Assembly: GCF_014696715.1 (NCBI RefSeq)
Contig: NZ_JACJQO010000013.1
Location: 124,001 to 188,000, forward strand
Origin: Pseudanabaena sp. FACHB-2040
Lineage (GTDB): Bacteria > Cyanobacteriota > Cyanobacteriia > Phormidesmidales > Phormidesmidaceae
Reading direction: 5' to 3'
DNA length: 64,000 nucleotides
Below are positions 9,669 through 18,888 of the stretch, in pieces (within the stretch, counting starts at the first letter, position 1; every line of letters begins with the position of its first letter). Made by a program: the position numbers and the translations under genes. The notes under the pieces are model-generated. The model was not told where the DNA came from, searched no databases, and worked only from the letters and a program-made list of their open reading frames with translations.

Positions 9669-10337
9669 ATGCTGTCTAACCTCAGGCTCTGCCTCGATAC
9701 GGCTGACGTAGCTCAATGGGAGCTGTGGCATAGCAGCGGGCTGTTTTATGGGGTGACGACCAATCCGCTGCTGCTGGAGCGATCGCAAGTTCCCTGCACT
9801 CTACCCTCGCTAACCCACCTAGCCGAAAAAGCGCTGCACCTGGGGATGCAGGAGGTGCAGCTGCAAACCTGGGGCGACGGGGAAGCTATGGTTAGCACTG
9901 GGCTGGCGCTGGCTGCGATCGCACCTGAGGTCGTCGTCAAAGTACCCATTACCGCTGCCGGCACAGCCGCCGCCGCTCGCCTGATTGCTGCAGGGGTTCG
10001 TGTGACCTTAACTGGCGTGTACGCTGTGCATCAAGTGCTGATTGCGGCAGCCCTTGGCGCAGAATACACCGCGCCCTACCTGGGTCGAATTAACGACTTG
10101 GGCCGCAATGGCCGCGAAGACTTGGCTCAAATGCAGCGAGTACTCGACGGGGTGCAAAGTCCCACACGAATTTTGGCAGCCAGCATTCGCAGCCCTGAAG
10201 ATCTGGCCTATTTAGCGGCGCAGGGGCTCAATACTTTTACGGTTTCGGCTGCGATCGCAACCCAACTCTTTGAGGTTGAGGCTACCCAGGCAGCAGCAGC
10301 TGACTTTGAGCGGGCAGCCCGCGCGATGGGTGCTTAA
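9669..10337 (+). CDS. Transaldolase / fructose-6-phosphate aldolase family protein
   Basis: Protein of 222 residues, the length of the short single-domain transaldolases (FSA/TalC type). Visible are LDTADVAQW at the N-terminus, GVTTNPLLL (phosphate-loop region) and VVKVPITAAG with the Schiff-base lysine at about residue 91. Expected chemistry is reversible transfer or cleavage of a C3 dihydroxyacetone unit on sugar phosphates. Whether it is a true transaldolase or an aldolase cannot be told from sequence alone. Its stop overlaps the convergent DUF1622 gene by 4 nt. Confidence 0.85.
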   Translation: MLSNLRLCLDTADVAQWELWHSSGLFYGVTTNPLLLERSQVPCTLPSLTHLAEKALHLGMQEVQLQTWGDGEAMVSTGLALAAIAPEVVVKVPITAAGTAAAARLIAAGVRVTLTGVYAVHQVLIAAALGAEYTAPYLGRINDLGRNGREDLAQMQRVLDGVQSPTRILAASIRSPEDLAYLAAQGLNTFTVSAAIATQLFEVEATQAAAADFERAARAMGA

Positions 10338-10753
10338 GTGCTGGGTTGTTCAGCAGCAGAACTCAGTTCTGGGGTGGGCGACCCACGCCGGATAGCTCTC
10401 TCTAGCAGCAGGTTGAGCACCGTGCGAACGGCAATAATGACCGACAGGCGGGCGATATCGTCCCACTGGCTAGAAATCATGGTCTTGAGGATGGTAGCCC
10501 CCACCAAAAAGCTCAACCCCAGCGAAAAGGCATAGCCCATCGTTAGTCGGCTATGCTGAAACGCCTCCGAGGTCTTGCCCTGGATCACTCCCTCTTTGAG
10601 ATAGATCACCATCGCCCGCACCACGCCAATCAAAATAACAACCAGGGCCAGCAGCTGACACGTACTGGTCAAGAAGCCATTCAAGACCACGACTGCAAGG
10701 GCCATATTCTGGCTGAGGGTTTCGATACTCATAGTGTTTTTGACTGAGGGCAT
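10334..10753 (-). CDS. DUF1622 membrane protein
   Basis: Protein of 139 residues with three predicted membrane spans. Conserved features of DUF1622 are visible: LVVILIGVVRAMVIYLK, a loop, then the segment SRLTMGYAFSLGLSFLVGATILKT and a final AVRTVLNLLLERAI. The function of the family is unknown. The start is either the ATG at 10753 or the ATG at 10732. It is convergent with and overlaps the transaldolase-like gene. Confidence 0.8.
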   Translation of the reverse strand: MPSVKNTMSIETLSQNMALAVVVLNGFLTSTCQLLALVVILIGVVRAMVIYLKEGVIQGKTSEAFQHSRLTMGYAFSLGLSFLVGATILKTMISSQWDDIARLSVIIAVRTVLNLLLERAIRRGSPTPELSSAAEQPST

Positions 10754-10852
10754 GTAGGGTTGGCTGCGATAGTCAAAGACTAGCCCTTTGGGGCCAACGC
10801 AGCCCCCATAGCACCCTAACCTGCTTAAGCAAAGGCTGCCTAACTATTGCAG

Positions 10853-11752
10853 CTATTTCCACAACATACAGTCTTGCTGCCGTTTGGGAAACTGCTGGAC
10901 GATGTTCATTAACCTGTCTCGCGGCACCCGTGGGCTCGCTTCTTGAGGTCGCTTGGGAGAGCGGGAATTGTAGTTATAGATCAGGGTATAGCGCTCAGAG
11001 TCTTGGGGAACCGTTCCGCGATGCAGCACTCTGCTAGTCATGCTAAATATCACCGTCCCTTTAGGGCCGGGGCAGGATCTAACGTGTTTCTGCAAACCTA
11101 GCTTTTCCATTACTTTGTCTGGAATTGTGCCAAAGTGCTCCAGCACGGTTACCCAAAACCTAGACTTTTGCCGAGGAATATACTCGTGGGCTCCTCCAGT
11201 TTTGCTCACGTCGCTCAAATAGATAATGATGCGAAGAATTCGGTGGTCGTAGGAATCAACATGCCATAGGCGAGAACCTGATTTTACGCCGTTGGCAAAG
11301 TCTCTGCGGATATGAATGTCGTTGAATGCTGCTGGAACACCCATACCAGCCTCGGCAATATTCAAAATGCGATCGTGAAGTCCCCAAGCAAACAATTCGG
11401 GTCGCTCTAGCACCAAGTCTTGGCTGGCATGAATGTCATATCCTGTCTGTCCGGGCTGATCTGCTATCTTGGGCAAAATACTTTCTGCGGCTTGCAGCAT
11501 TGCAGCTGTATCAGGCATGCCTAAAGCCTCTAGAGAAGTAATAAATACGCCCTCCCGTCTCAGGCTTTTGACAATTTCTGCATCTATTGATGAGACGGAA
11601 GGCAAAGCGTTGGCATGCTTAAACTGATTAATCTTAAACCGAATTTCTGCTGGCAAAAGAGATACTAAATCAATTAGTTTAAGAGGCACTCTTAAAGCTT
11701 TCTGCAGAACCCTCACAACCGCTGGAGTACGTGAGTTAGGAACAGAAATCAT
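10853..11752 (-). CDS. Phytanoyl-CoA dioxygenase-like 2-oxoglutarate/Fe(II) oxygenase
   Basis: Protein of about 299 residues. WHVDSYDHR supplies the HxD iron ligands. VLHRGTVPQDSERYTLIYNY near the C-terminus supplies the third His and the Arg that binds 2-oxoglutarate. This jelly-roll arrangement is that of the PhyH family, which hydroxylates lipids or small molecules; the substrate is unknown. The frame extends upstream to a TTG at 11836, but the ATG at 11752 is the more natural start. Its base composition is more AT-rich than its neighbours and it borders an 800-bp gene-free stretch, so horizontal acquisition is possible. Confidence 0.75.
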   Translation of the reverse strand: MISVPNSRTPAVVRVLQKALRVPLKLIDLVSLLPAEIRFKINQFKHANALPSVSSIDAEIVKSLRREGVFITSLEALGMPDTAAMLQAAESILPKIADQPGQTGYDIHASQDLVLERPELFAWGLHDRILNIAEAGMGVPAAFNDIHIRRDFANGVKSGSRLWHVDSYDHRILRIIIYLSDVSKTGGAHEYIPRQKSRFWVTVLEHFGTIPDKVMEKLGLQKHVRSCPGPKGTVIFSMTSRVLHRGTVPQDSERYTLIYNYNSRSPKRPQEASPRVPRDRLMNIVQQFPKRQQDCMLWK

Positions 11753-11836
11753 GTCAATATCACCAAGAGATTTTTCGTAAAAACAGAAACCATCTAAGAT
11801 GCATGGCACTGAATTAAGGTTGGAATGGCACTGCAA

Positions 11837-12633
11837 ACCCGAGGGTTAATGAAGCTCATAGCCATTCCCCCAGTTTTATTTCACTGTCATCCACATGAAA
11901 GGGGGCTGAAACGTCCCTTTCAATCCAGTTACTATTGCCCGGTTGTTGCTAATTCTCCGTACCTAATCCAGATATGGCCTAATAGAGTGCACCCTCTTTC
12001 GTAAAGCCATGCCCAAAGGGCTTCCACCTTTGGTCTTAAGGACCAAAAGCTTATGGGTTTCTGCTAAGCGCAATGTTTGCACCTAGGTGACCCAGAATCG
12101 TAATTGCGAGCAAAGCGCCCAAGAGCATTCAAGAAAAGCAAAGCCATGCCCGGAGGGCTAAGCAATCCATACAAAGTACCTGCTACAGGGAGACTGCCGC
12201 GCTTTGCACTCTCCGAGAAGCAAGCTACACAGTGACAGCGATTGTTTAGCTGAGCTACTTACTTAGCTGCAATATTAAGAAACCGGGCCTAAGTCTGAAC
12301 TCTGTAAATATTCGCAGCTCATAGACAGAGTTCATTAAGAAGTTTCATTCTTTCCTATCTCCACGCTTACTCCTTAAGGAAAAAGACTTGCTAGACTGCC
12401 GAATAAAGACTTTTAATCAAGTCTCTACTACTCCCCTCACCAGACGGACTCTTCAACAGCTTAACCTGCAGATCTGCAAATACTCGTAAACCTTGAAGTA
12501 GGGATTATCAAGACTGCATAAACTTTCTAACTGCTTTCTCAGCCCCAGAAAAACTGGATGAATCGGCGGCTAGGTTTACCCACTACAGACCTTGATTTGC
12601 CAAAGGTTTGCCAAGGGCAAAGAGCGTTGCTGG
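11837..12633. other. 797-bp gene-free stretch with repeats
   Basis: No frame here looks coding. Visible structure: a 20-nt imperfect direct repeat (12003-12022 and 12140-12159), a 7-bp hairpin with 5-nt loop (TTTGGTC 12029-12035 / GACCAAA 12041-12047), and a 9-bp perfect inverted repeat with a 19-nt loop (12297-12305 / 12325-12333). It is more AT-rich than its surroundings and may be the decayed remnant of an inserted segment or hold an unannotated RNA. Confidence 0.45.
12003..12159. repeat. Pair of 20-nt imperfect direct repeats
   Basis: Copies at 12003-12022 and 12140-12159 share AAAGCCATGCCC-nn-AGGGCT with only the two middle bases differing (AA versus GG). Each copy can also fold weakly (GCCC with GGGC). 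They resemble short dispersed cyanobacterial intergenic repeats. Confidence 0.55.
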
Positions 12634-14049
12634 TTAATTTTGTGCGATCGCAACTGCCGGCCGATGCTGCACCCAGGGCCTAGCTTGTTCAATCTGAGCA
12701 GCTAGAGAAAACAGAGTAGTTTCGTCTGCTGGGCGACCTACTAGCTGCACGCCAATCGGCAAGCCATTCGGGCCGAATCCGGTGGGTATTGCTAACGCCG
12801 GTTGACCGCTGGCATTGAAGGGAGGGCAGGGAGCAATCCAGTTAATCACCTTCTCTAATATTTGGTTGGGCCGCAGTTTGCTCCACTCTCCAACTCGAAT
12901 CGTCGGATGCATGTAGACAGGCAGCACCACCGCATCGTAGGGCTGACAGGTCGCCACAATCCGACGCGACACCTGCTGTAGTTTTGCAACGGCCCGCAGG
13001 TACTGCCCGCTGCGAACCCGGCAGGCGCGCCAGAAAAGCCAGCGGTTCATCTTTTCCATGACAATCCAGGGCACACCAACCTCGGCCAAAACACACTGCC
13101 AAACCACCACAAAGGGTTCAATTAGGTCGGCCAGATCGGGCATTTCAATTTCTTCGGCGTAGTGGCCCAGATCTTCCAAAAGCTGCACCGTGTCGTAGAC
13201 CGTCTGCCGGCAAATGGGATCGGCCTCACCAATTGGCGGCAGCTTGGTGGCAAAGCCAATCCGCAGCGGTTTAGTAGGTGGGTAGGCAGCCGACAAGAAG
13301 CTAGGATCAGGGTCGGGTAGCCAGTAAGGGTCGCCCGTCACATAGCCGCTGAGCACATCTAGCAGGGCTGCTGTGTCGGCTACTGTGCGACCCAAAGGCC
13401 CATTGATCGCCAACCCATTGAGCCGTTCGCCCACTGGGCTAAAGCTGATGCGACCCCTAGCTGCCTTCATCCCCACCAGGCCACAACAAAAGGCCGGCCC
13501 TCGAATGGAGCCACCCCCGTCTGATCCTTGAGCGATCGCACACAGTCCTGCCGCCAGCGCCGCTGCCGACCCGCCGCTAGAGCCGCCGGGGGTGTAGTCG
13601 AGGTTCCACGGGTTGCGGGCTGGGGGAAAGCCAGGGGGTTCGGTGTAGGGCAATGACCCCATCTGAGAGGTGGCCGTTTTGCCCAAAATGATAAACCCAG
13701 CCTGCCGCAGCTTAGTCACGATGTAGTCGTCTTGTTCGGCAATGCGATCGCAAGCCGCCTTAATTCCATAGGCGCAGGGCACGCCCGCCACCGAGTTCAA
13801 ATCTTTGACGGCAATAGGAACGCCAAAAAAGGGGGGCAGCGATCCCTCTCGCCCGAGCTGCTCAGTCTGCCGCTGAGCCTCCTCTAGAGCTTCCTCGACC
13901 ATCACTGTCACATAGGCCCCCAGCTTAGGATTGAGCCGCTCAATACGATCTAGATATAGCTCAGTGAGATCCAGCGGCGAAATCACCTTTTCGCGAATCA
14001 ACCGAGCTTGCTCCAGAGCTGGAGTAAAGGCCAGATCAACAGAATTCAT
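12634..14049 (-). CDS. Amidase (amidase-signature family)
   Basis: Protein of 471 residues carrying the Ser-cisSer-Lys triad of the amidase-signature family. The Lys is in PIAVKDLN, the cis-Ser in the GGSSGGSAAALAAG signature, and the nucleophilic Ser in GSDGGGSIRGPA. It hydrolyses a carboxamide. The glutaminyl-tRNA amidotransferase subunit GatA belongs to the same family, but this gene is not beside gatB/gatC and its C-terminus differs, so a free-standing amidase is more likely. The substrate is unknown. Confidence 0.88.
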   Translation of the reverse strand: MNSVDLAFTPALEQARLIREKVISPLDLTELYLDRIERLNPKLGAYVTVMVEEALEEAQRQTEQLGREGSLPPFFGVPIAVKDLNSVAGVPCAYGIKAACDRIAEQDDYIVTKLRQAGFIILGKTATSQMGSLPYTEPPGFPPARNPWNLDYTPGGSSGGSAAALAAGLCAIAQGSDGGGSIRGPAFCCGLVGMKAARGRISFSPVGERLNGLAINGPLGRTVADTAALLDVLSGYVTGDPYWLPDPDPSFLSAAYPPTKPLRIGFATKLPPIGEADPICRQTVYDTVQLLEDLGHYAEEIEMPDLADLIEPFVVVWQCVLAEVGVPWIVMEKMNRWLFWRACRVRSGQYLRAVAKLQQVSRRIVATCQPYDAVVLPVYMHPTIRVGEWSKLRPNQILEKVINWIAPCPPFNASGQPALAIPTGFGPNGLPIGVQLVGRPADETTLFSLAAQIEQARPWVQHRPAVAIAQN

Positions 14050-14157
14050 AATGGGCGAGGCAGCAGGAACACATTTCTCCCATTATGGAGCGCTATGCTG
14101 CTTCGCAACGATCGGTAGAACCGAAGCGCATCACCTCTACTACGGCTGCAATGCCTT

Positions 14158-15090
14158 CTACTGCAATAAATTGCCGGAGTTGCGCCGTCCTTCCCGGTAG
14201 CGGTCAAGCCGCTGCATTGCCATTTGCAAACTCATCCGCATCCGGTTAAAGGCTTCTGCCAACTGCCCGACCTCATCTTTCGAGTTAACCGTAAATTCAG
14301 CCTTAGTGTCGCCCATGCTAACGGCTTCAGCCACCTTAGCCATGCGGTTGAGAGGCCGCACGACAAATCGCTTCAGCCACAGGTTAACTAGCAGCGTTGT
14401 CAGCGAAAAGACCACTACAAAAATGCCCAAAATCAAAAATAGCGATTGCCGAGCACTTGTCAGCACCTTAGCAGCAGGCACCGAAATCACCTGAGCCCCA
14501 ATAATTTCATCCAGCTTCCAGCCAAAACCATGATCAGGGCCATAGCGTTCAATCATGCTGACAGGGGCAACGTTGGGGGTACTATGGCATTCCAGACAGC
14601 TCTGCTGAGTGACATGAAGCGGACGGGCGATATAGAACAGATCACCCCCCGGCGTTTTACGAAAGCCACTCACTTCTTTGCCCTTACCCTGCTGCTGAAA
14701 CTGCTGCACCAATTTGGCTTCAAAATCGTCAGCTTTGTCTCGTAGATTAGTTGGATTTAAAGTTGCTTCTTTATAGAAAAAGTCGGCATAGATAGGGTTG
14801 CCGCGAAAGGATTCAAATACCTCTCGGGCCGCATAGGCAGGTACCGTCTGCGGCAAAAACTCAGCGTCTAGGCGGCTCACCAGTTCGGGCTGAATGTGAG
14901 TGCTGGTGTAGTCTCGCACTGAGTTCATCGTTTCCATCAGCATTAGGGCTTTGGTAGTGAGCTGGGCTTGGGCACTGCGATTGAGCACCGAAGACAGGGC
15001 GAGACCGCTGGCCAAAATGCCGCCTAGAAACACGAGCAGGAGCAGAACTGTAAACTTCTGCCCTAGTTGTAAATTTTGAAGCTTGAGCAT
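14158..15090 (-). CDS. DUF3365 (Tll0287-like) haem-binding sensor with HAMP domain
   Basis: Protein of 310 residues. It has an N-terminal membrane span (about 12-34), then a periplasmic Tll0287-like/DUF3365 domain with the c-type haem motif CLECH (in TQQSCLECHSTP). A second membrane span (LFLILGIFVVVFSLTTLLVNLWL) and a HAMP linker (RPLNRMAKVAEAVSMGDTKAEF...) follow, and the protein ends shortly after. No kinase, cyclase or methyl-accepting domain follows, so it would have to signal through a partner. It is probably a redox, oxygen or NO sensor by analogy with other CxxCH sensors. Confidence 0.85.
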   Translation of the reverse strand: MLKLQNLQLGQKFTVLLLLVFLGGILASGLALSSVLNRSAQAQLTTKALMLMETMNSVRDYTSTHIQPELVSRLDAEFLPQTVPAYAAREVFESFRGNPIYADFFYKEATLNPTNLRDKADDFEAKLVQQFQQQGKGKEVSGFRKTPGGDLFYIARPLHVTQQSCLECHSTPNVAPVSMIERYGPDHGFGWKLDEIIGAQVISVPAAKVLTSARQSLFLILGIFVVVFSLTTLLVNLWLKRFVVRPLNRMAKVAEAVSMGDTKAEFTVNSKDEVGQLAEAFNRMRMSLQMAMQRLDRYREGRRNSGNLLQ

Positions 15091-15485
15091 GGGGGACTCA
15101 CGTGGCAGCTGCCATCAAATACAGCAACAGGACGAAAATTCCGGAGATACCCTAACAGGCTTCTCTTCACCAGCAATATGAGGAGAAAAAGGGAAGAAAC
15201 CGGGAGCTAGATTCAATTTCTTGAAGCTTGCAGAACAATAATTTCCCTAATCGTTGCCATCAAAGGCTGAGGCGAGAAACCAGCGAGATACGGAGGGTAG
15301 TCTAGAGCGACCGCTGAATGATCTTATTGACACACAGAATCAGAGGCGGAAATTAGAAGATTTGGTCAATTTTGCGCTATCGTCACGGCAGCCCTGATCT
15401 CCAGATTGTTTCCCATAAGCAAGCAGGTGCTTGTCTGATTCAGAAGCGGTTATAATCCGGTCGTTTAAGGAAGATCTCACAGGAA
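15091..15485. other. Divergent intergenic region
   Basis: 395 bp between the haem-sensor gene (minus) and the WecG-type gene (plus). It contains a palindrome GGCAGCTGCC just upstream of the sensor start and a consensus TATAAT (15451-15456) 30 nt before the WecG-type ATG. Nothing else stands out. Confidence 0.45.
15431..15456 (+). promoter_or_regulatory. Likely promoter of the WecG-type glycosyltransferase gene
   Basis: A perfect TATAAT lies at 15451-15456, placing a start near 15463, about 23 nt before the ATG. The best -35 candidate (TTGTCT, 15431-15436) is only 14 nt away, so the -35 is weak or the promoter depends on an activator. Confidence 0.4.
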
Positions 15486-16220
15486 ATGCTGGCGGAAAGA
15501 TTAGAAACCCTTTCAGTGATGGGCCTGCCGGTTCATGTCGGCACAGACTACACTCGTTGGCTGATGGCCCAGCTGCGGCAAGGCGAAACTGCCCATGTGG
15601 TAACGCTCAATGCCGAAATGGCTATGCAGTCAGAGCAAAATCCCAAGCTACGGCGGCTGATTCAAACGGCGGACCTCGTCATTCCCGATGGGGCTGGGGT
15701 GGTACTGTACTTTCGAGTTAAAGGCCGCCGCGTTCAGCGTCAGCCTGGAATTGAGCTGGCTGCAGCCGTACTCGCGGCACTAGGGCCAAACGAGCCTGCC
15801 TTTTTCTATGGCGGGGCACCCGGCGTAGCCGATCGGGCTGCGGCTTACTGGCAGGCGCAGCTGCCGAATCTTGCGATCGCAGGCACCCAACACGGCTTCC
15901 TACCCCCCGAAGCATTTCCGGCCTTTGAGGAGCAGCTGAAGGCGCTGCGCCCCAGCGTCGTCTTTGTCGGCATGGGTGTGCCCCGACAGGAGTTTTGGAT
16001 TGCTGAGCACCGCCACCTCTGCCCCCAGGCCATCTGGATCGGCGTGGGCGGCAGCTTTGATATCTGGGCCGGGGTCAAAACCCGCGCCCCTAAATGGTTT
16101 TGCGACAATCACCTAGAGTGGCTCTATCGCCTCTATCAAGAACCCTGGCGCTGGCGGCGGATGCTGGCACTGCCCCGATTTGCGGTGCGATCGCTAACCT
16201 ACTCTGAACCTCGCCCCTAG
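15486..16220 (+). CDS. WecG/TagA/CpsF-family glycosyltransferase
   Basis: Protein of 244 residues typical of the WecG/TagA/CpsF (GT26) family. The N-terminal TLNAEMAMQSEQNPKLR and IPDGAGVV segment is followed by FFYGGAPGVADRAAAYW and VFVGMGVPRQEFWIAEHR. These enzymes add a sugar (often N-acetylmannosamine or its uronic acid) to a lipid-linked acceptor in surface polysaccharide synthesis. The cyanobacterial substrate is unknown. No other polysaccharide genes are adjacent. Confidence 0.9.
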   Translation: MLAERLETLSVMGLPVHVGTDYTRWLMAQLRQGETAHVVTLNAEMAMQSEQNPKLRRLIQTADLVIPDGAGVVLYFRVKGRRVQRQPGIELAAAVLAALGPNEPAFFYGGAPGVADRAAAYWQAQLPNLAIAGTQHGFLPPEAFPAFEEQLKALRPSVVFVGMGVPRQEFWIAEHRHLCPQAIWIGVGGSFDIWAGVKTRAPKWFCDNHLEWLYRLYQEPWRWRRMLALPRFAVRSLTYSEPRP

Positions 16221-16442
16221 CCCTTACAGCCCTAAGGACAAAACAGTTTTTCAGAGGGTTATTTGAGATACAGTTGTGAAGATTATTGAAATCTCTAATA
16301 ACCCTATTCCTACAGCCAGCAAGTCAAGTAGAATAATTCCGCAAAACAACTTTCCGCCGCACAACTTTTCGCCAAACAACCGAAAAAAGGTTGTCATTCT
16401 AGCCTTTGTCAACCTTTGCGAGATGCATTACTGGTAGCCTGC

Positions 16443-17261
16443 ATGACCTCAGTTGTTTCCCGCCCCAGCAGTCACTTCACTCAGCTCCCCGATGAAGTTC
16501 GAGCCAAGCTTCACGATCGGCTTCAAATGGTGGTTCCGGCTGAGCCAGCCGCTCCCGAAGAGACTCCGCGTCCGCCCGTTAAGCCTGCTGGCGAACCCAT
16601 CGTGACGCTGCAAAGCGTCAGCAAAACCTACGTCAACGGCAGCCAGGCACTTCTCAACGTTGACCTGCACATTAACAAGGGCGACTTCCTATTTGTGACC
16701 GGCCCTTCCGGCTCGGGCAAATCTACTCTGCTCAAGCTTCTCTACGGCCAAGAGCGCCCCTCATCGGGCTCCATCATGGTCGGCGGAGAAGACATGGCCC
16801 TCCTGCGGGGCAACCGTCTGGCCATGCTGCGCCGCCGCATTGGCGTCGTTTTTCAAGACTACAAGCTCATTCCCCGCCGCACTGTAGCTGAGAATGTAGC
16901 TTTTGTTCTGTGGGCTCAGGGCTTTACCCGCAAAGAAATTCATCGCCGCCTCTGGCCCACCTTAAAGATGGTCGGGCTCCAGGGCAAAGCCCAGTGCTTT
17001 CCTGATGAACTTTCTGGGGGCGAGCAGCAGCGGGTTAGCATTGCCCGCGCCGTGGTCAGCACCCCGCCTCTACTGTTGGCCGATGAGCCCACAGGCAACC
17101 TAGATCCCGACAATTCCCTCCAGGTCATCAAGATTCTCAAAAAGCTCAACTCCATCGGCATCACCGTGATCGTCACCACCCACGACGAGCAGCTAGTGCG
17201 GATGTCCAACAACCCGGTGGTGCAGCTCCAGAACGGCAATTTGCAGTATTTCCGGCGATAA
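16443..17261 (+). CDS. ftsE: FtsE-like ABC transporter ATP-binding protein
   Basis: Protein of 272 residues. The ABC domain starts near residue 50 and has Walker [10 protein letters not shown], the signature LSGGEQQR and Walker [14 protein letters not shown]. The sequence style ([20 protein letters not shown]) fits FtsE, which with FtsX controls septal cell-wall hydrolases. The unusual part is a Pro/Glu-rich N-terminal extension of about 45 residues. No ftsX lies next to it in this window. The start is the ATG at 16443; an in-frame TTG lies at 16416. The upstream spacer has short repeats built on ACAAC and a 6-bp hairpin (16376-16394). Confidence 0.8.
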   Translation: MTSVVSRPSSHFTQLPDEVRAKLHDRLQMVVPAEPAAPEETPRPPVKPAGEPIVTLQSVSKTYVNGSQALLNVDLHINKGDFLFVTGPSGSGKSTLLKLLYGQERPSSGSIMVGGEDMALLRGNRLAMLRRRIGVVFQDYKLIPRRTVAENVAFVLWAQGFTRKEIHRRLWPTLKMVGLQGKAQCFPDELSGGEQQRVSIARAVVSTPPLLLADEPTGNLDPDNSLQVIKILKKLNSIGITVIVTTHDEQLVRMSNNPVVQLQNGNLQYFRR

Positions 17262-17297
17262 AGGCTGGCCCCAGCAGGCACTGTACTTCTTGTTGTG

Positions 17298-17327
17298 TGT
17301 AGAGACGCGATTGATTGCGTCTCTACA
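17298..17327. repeat. Copy of the GTAGAGACGC palindromic repeat
   Basis: TGTAGAGACGC (17298-17308) and GCGTCTCTACA (17317-17327) form a perfect 11-bp stem with an 8-nt loop. This matches the dispersed palindrome with 'GTAGAGACGCGAT' arms that I know from many cyanobacterial genomes. It lies between ftsE and hemL and may also act as a weak terminator, although no T run follows. Confidence 0.7.
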
Positions 17328-17456
17328 TTCCTTAACATGTGACGGGATTTGCTTAACCTAATCGATAGGATAATGATTACGGCCAATTTTGGGCAATGAT
17401 TGCTTGGCCTCTAGTCATTATTTGCTGGCTTTCGCAGGTACAGAGAGGAAAACGCT

Positions 17457-18758
17457 TTGGTGAGTACGACCTCATTCAACACGACCAAATCACAAGAGAT
17501 TTTTTCAGCAGCCCAAAATCTGATGCCGGGCGGAGTGAGCTCTCCCGTGCGGGCATTTAAATCGGTAGGCGGACAGCCCATCGTCTTTGACCGAGTTAAG
17601 GGAGCCTACGTCTGGGATGTAGACGGTAACCAGTACATCGACTACGTCGGCACCTGGGGTCCGGCAATTTGCGGCCATGCGCATCCCGAAGTTAATCAGG
17701 CGTTAGCAGCAGCCTTGGAAAAAGGCACCAGCTTTGGCGCACCCAGCTATCTTGAGAACGTCCTGGCTGAAATGGTGATCCAGGCCGTTCCCAGCATTGA
17801 GATGGTGCGCTTTGTCAACTCCGGCACCGAAGCCTGTATGGCCGTGCTGCGACTGATGCGAGCCTTTACCGGACGCGACAAGATCATCAAATTTGCTGGT
17901 TGCTATCACGGCCACGCCGATATGTTCTTGGTACAGGCCGGGTCAGGCGTTGCCACCTTGGGCCTGCCCGACTCTCCTGGCGTGCCCAAGGCCGCCACCA
18001 GCGATACCCTAACGGCTCCCTACAACGATCTAGAAGCTGTAAAGGCACTCTTTGAGGAGAATAAAGGCGAGATTGCCGGGGTAATTTTAGAGCCTATTGT
18101 GGGCAACTCCGGCTTTATCGTACCCGATGCCGGTTTCCTAGAAGGGCTGCGGGAGCTGACCCAAGACAATGATGCGCTGCTGGTCTTTGATGAGGTCATG
18201 ACTGGGTTCCGCATTGCCTACGGCGGCGTGCAGGAGAAATTTGGCGTTACCCCCGACCTGACAACCCTGGGCAAAATCATCGGCGGCGGCCTGCCGGTTG
18301 GAGCCTATGGGGGACGGCGCGACATCATGGAAATGGTGGCTCCGGCAGGCCCGGTTTATCAGGCGGGCACTCTCTCTGGTAACCCCCTGGCAATGACCGC
18401 CGGCATCAAGACCCTAGAGCTATTGCAGCGACCCGGTACCTATGAGCAGCTAGAGACCATCACCCGCAAGCTGACCGAGGGCCTACTGCAGGCCGCCCGA
18501 GAGGCAGGTCATGAGGTCTATGGCGGCAGTGTCAGCGCCATGTTTGGCTTCTTCTTCCAGGCAGGGCCGGTGCACAACTATGACGATGCCAAGCGCTCTG
18601 ACTTGACTAAGTTCAGCCGCTTCCATCGGGGTATGTTGGAGCGGGGCGTCTACCTGGCCCCCTCTCAGTTTGAAGCTGGCTTTACCTCGCTGGCCCACAC
18701 CGATGCGGACATCGAGAAAACCATTGCTGCTGCCCGTGAGGTGCTAGCGGAGCTGTAG
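17457..18758 (+). CDS. hemL: Glutamate-1-semialdehyde 2,1-aminomutase
   Basis: PLP enzyme that converts glutamate-1-semialdehyde to 5-aminolevulinate, the last step of the C5 route feeding haem, chlorophyll and bilin synthesis. The protein has 433 residues with the highly conserved opening [18 protein letters not shown], the glycine-rich CYHGHADM segment, and the PLP lysine in [18 protein letters not shown]. The start is ambiguous: a TTG at 17457 directly followed by a GTG at 17460, both behind AGAGAGGAAA. Cyanobacterial homologues begin at this place. Confidence 0.96.
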   Translation: MVSTTSFNTTKSQEIFSAAQNLMPGGVSSPVRAFKSVGGQPIVFDRVKGAYVWDVDGNQYIDYVGTWGPAICGHAHPEVNQALAAALEKGTSFGAPSYLENVLAEMVIQAVPSIEMVRFVNSGTEACMAVLRLMRAFTGRDKIIKFAGCYHGHADMFLVQAGSGVATLGLPDSPGVPKAATSDTLTAPYNDLEAVKALFEENKGEIAGVILEPIVGNSGFIVPDAGFLEGLRELTQDNDALLVFDEVMTGFRIAYGGVQEKFGVTPDLTTLGKIIGGGLPVGAYGGRRDIMEMVAPAGPVYQAGTLSGNPLAMTAGIKTLELLQRPGTYEQLETITRKLTEGLLQAAREAGHEVYGGSVSAMFGFFFQAGPVHNYDDAKRSDLTKFSRFHRGMLERGVYLAPSQFEAGFTSLAHTDADIEKTIAAAREVLAEL

Positions 18759-18785
18759 ATTTAGTTAACCGTTCGTTGAACCAGG

Positions 18786-18846
18786 GGCGATGTATTGCAG
18801 CCAAAGTTCTGGTAAACGTCCAGAGTTTCAGATGTAATGCATCGCC
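18786..18846. terminator. Hairpin between convergent hemL and ABC genes
   Basis: The outer arms GGCGATGTATTGC (18786-18798) and GTAATGCATCGCC (18834-18846) pair at 11 of 13 positions. A smaller inner stem (CTGG/CCAG) lies in the loop. It sits between two convergent genes; without a T run its terminator role is uncertain. Confidence 0.4.
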
Positions 18847-18888
18847 TTCCTAGTATTCAGCGAAGTTCAATTCTCAAAGACCCCATCA

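Noticed and set aside
12003-12159. Possible CRISPR array
   Set aside because: Only two imperfect repeats 137 bp apart, no regular spacing and no cas genes in the window.
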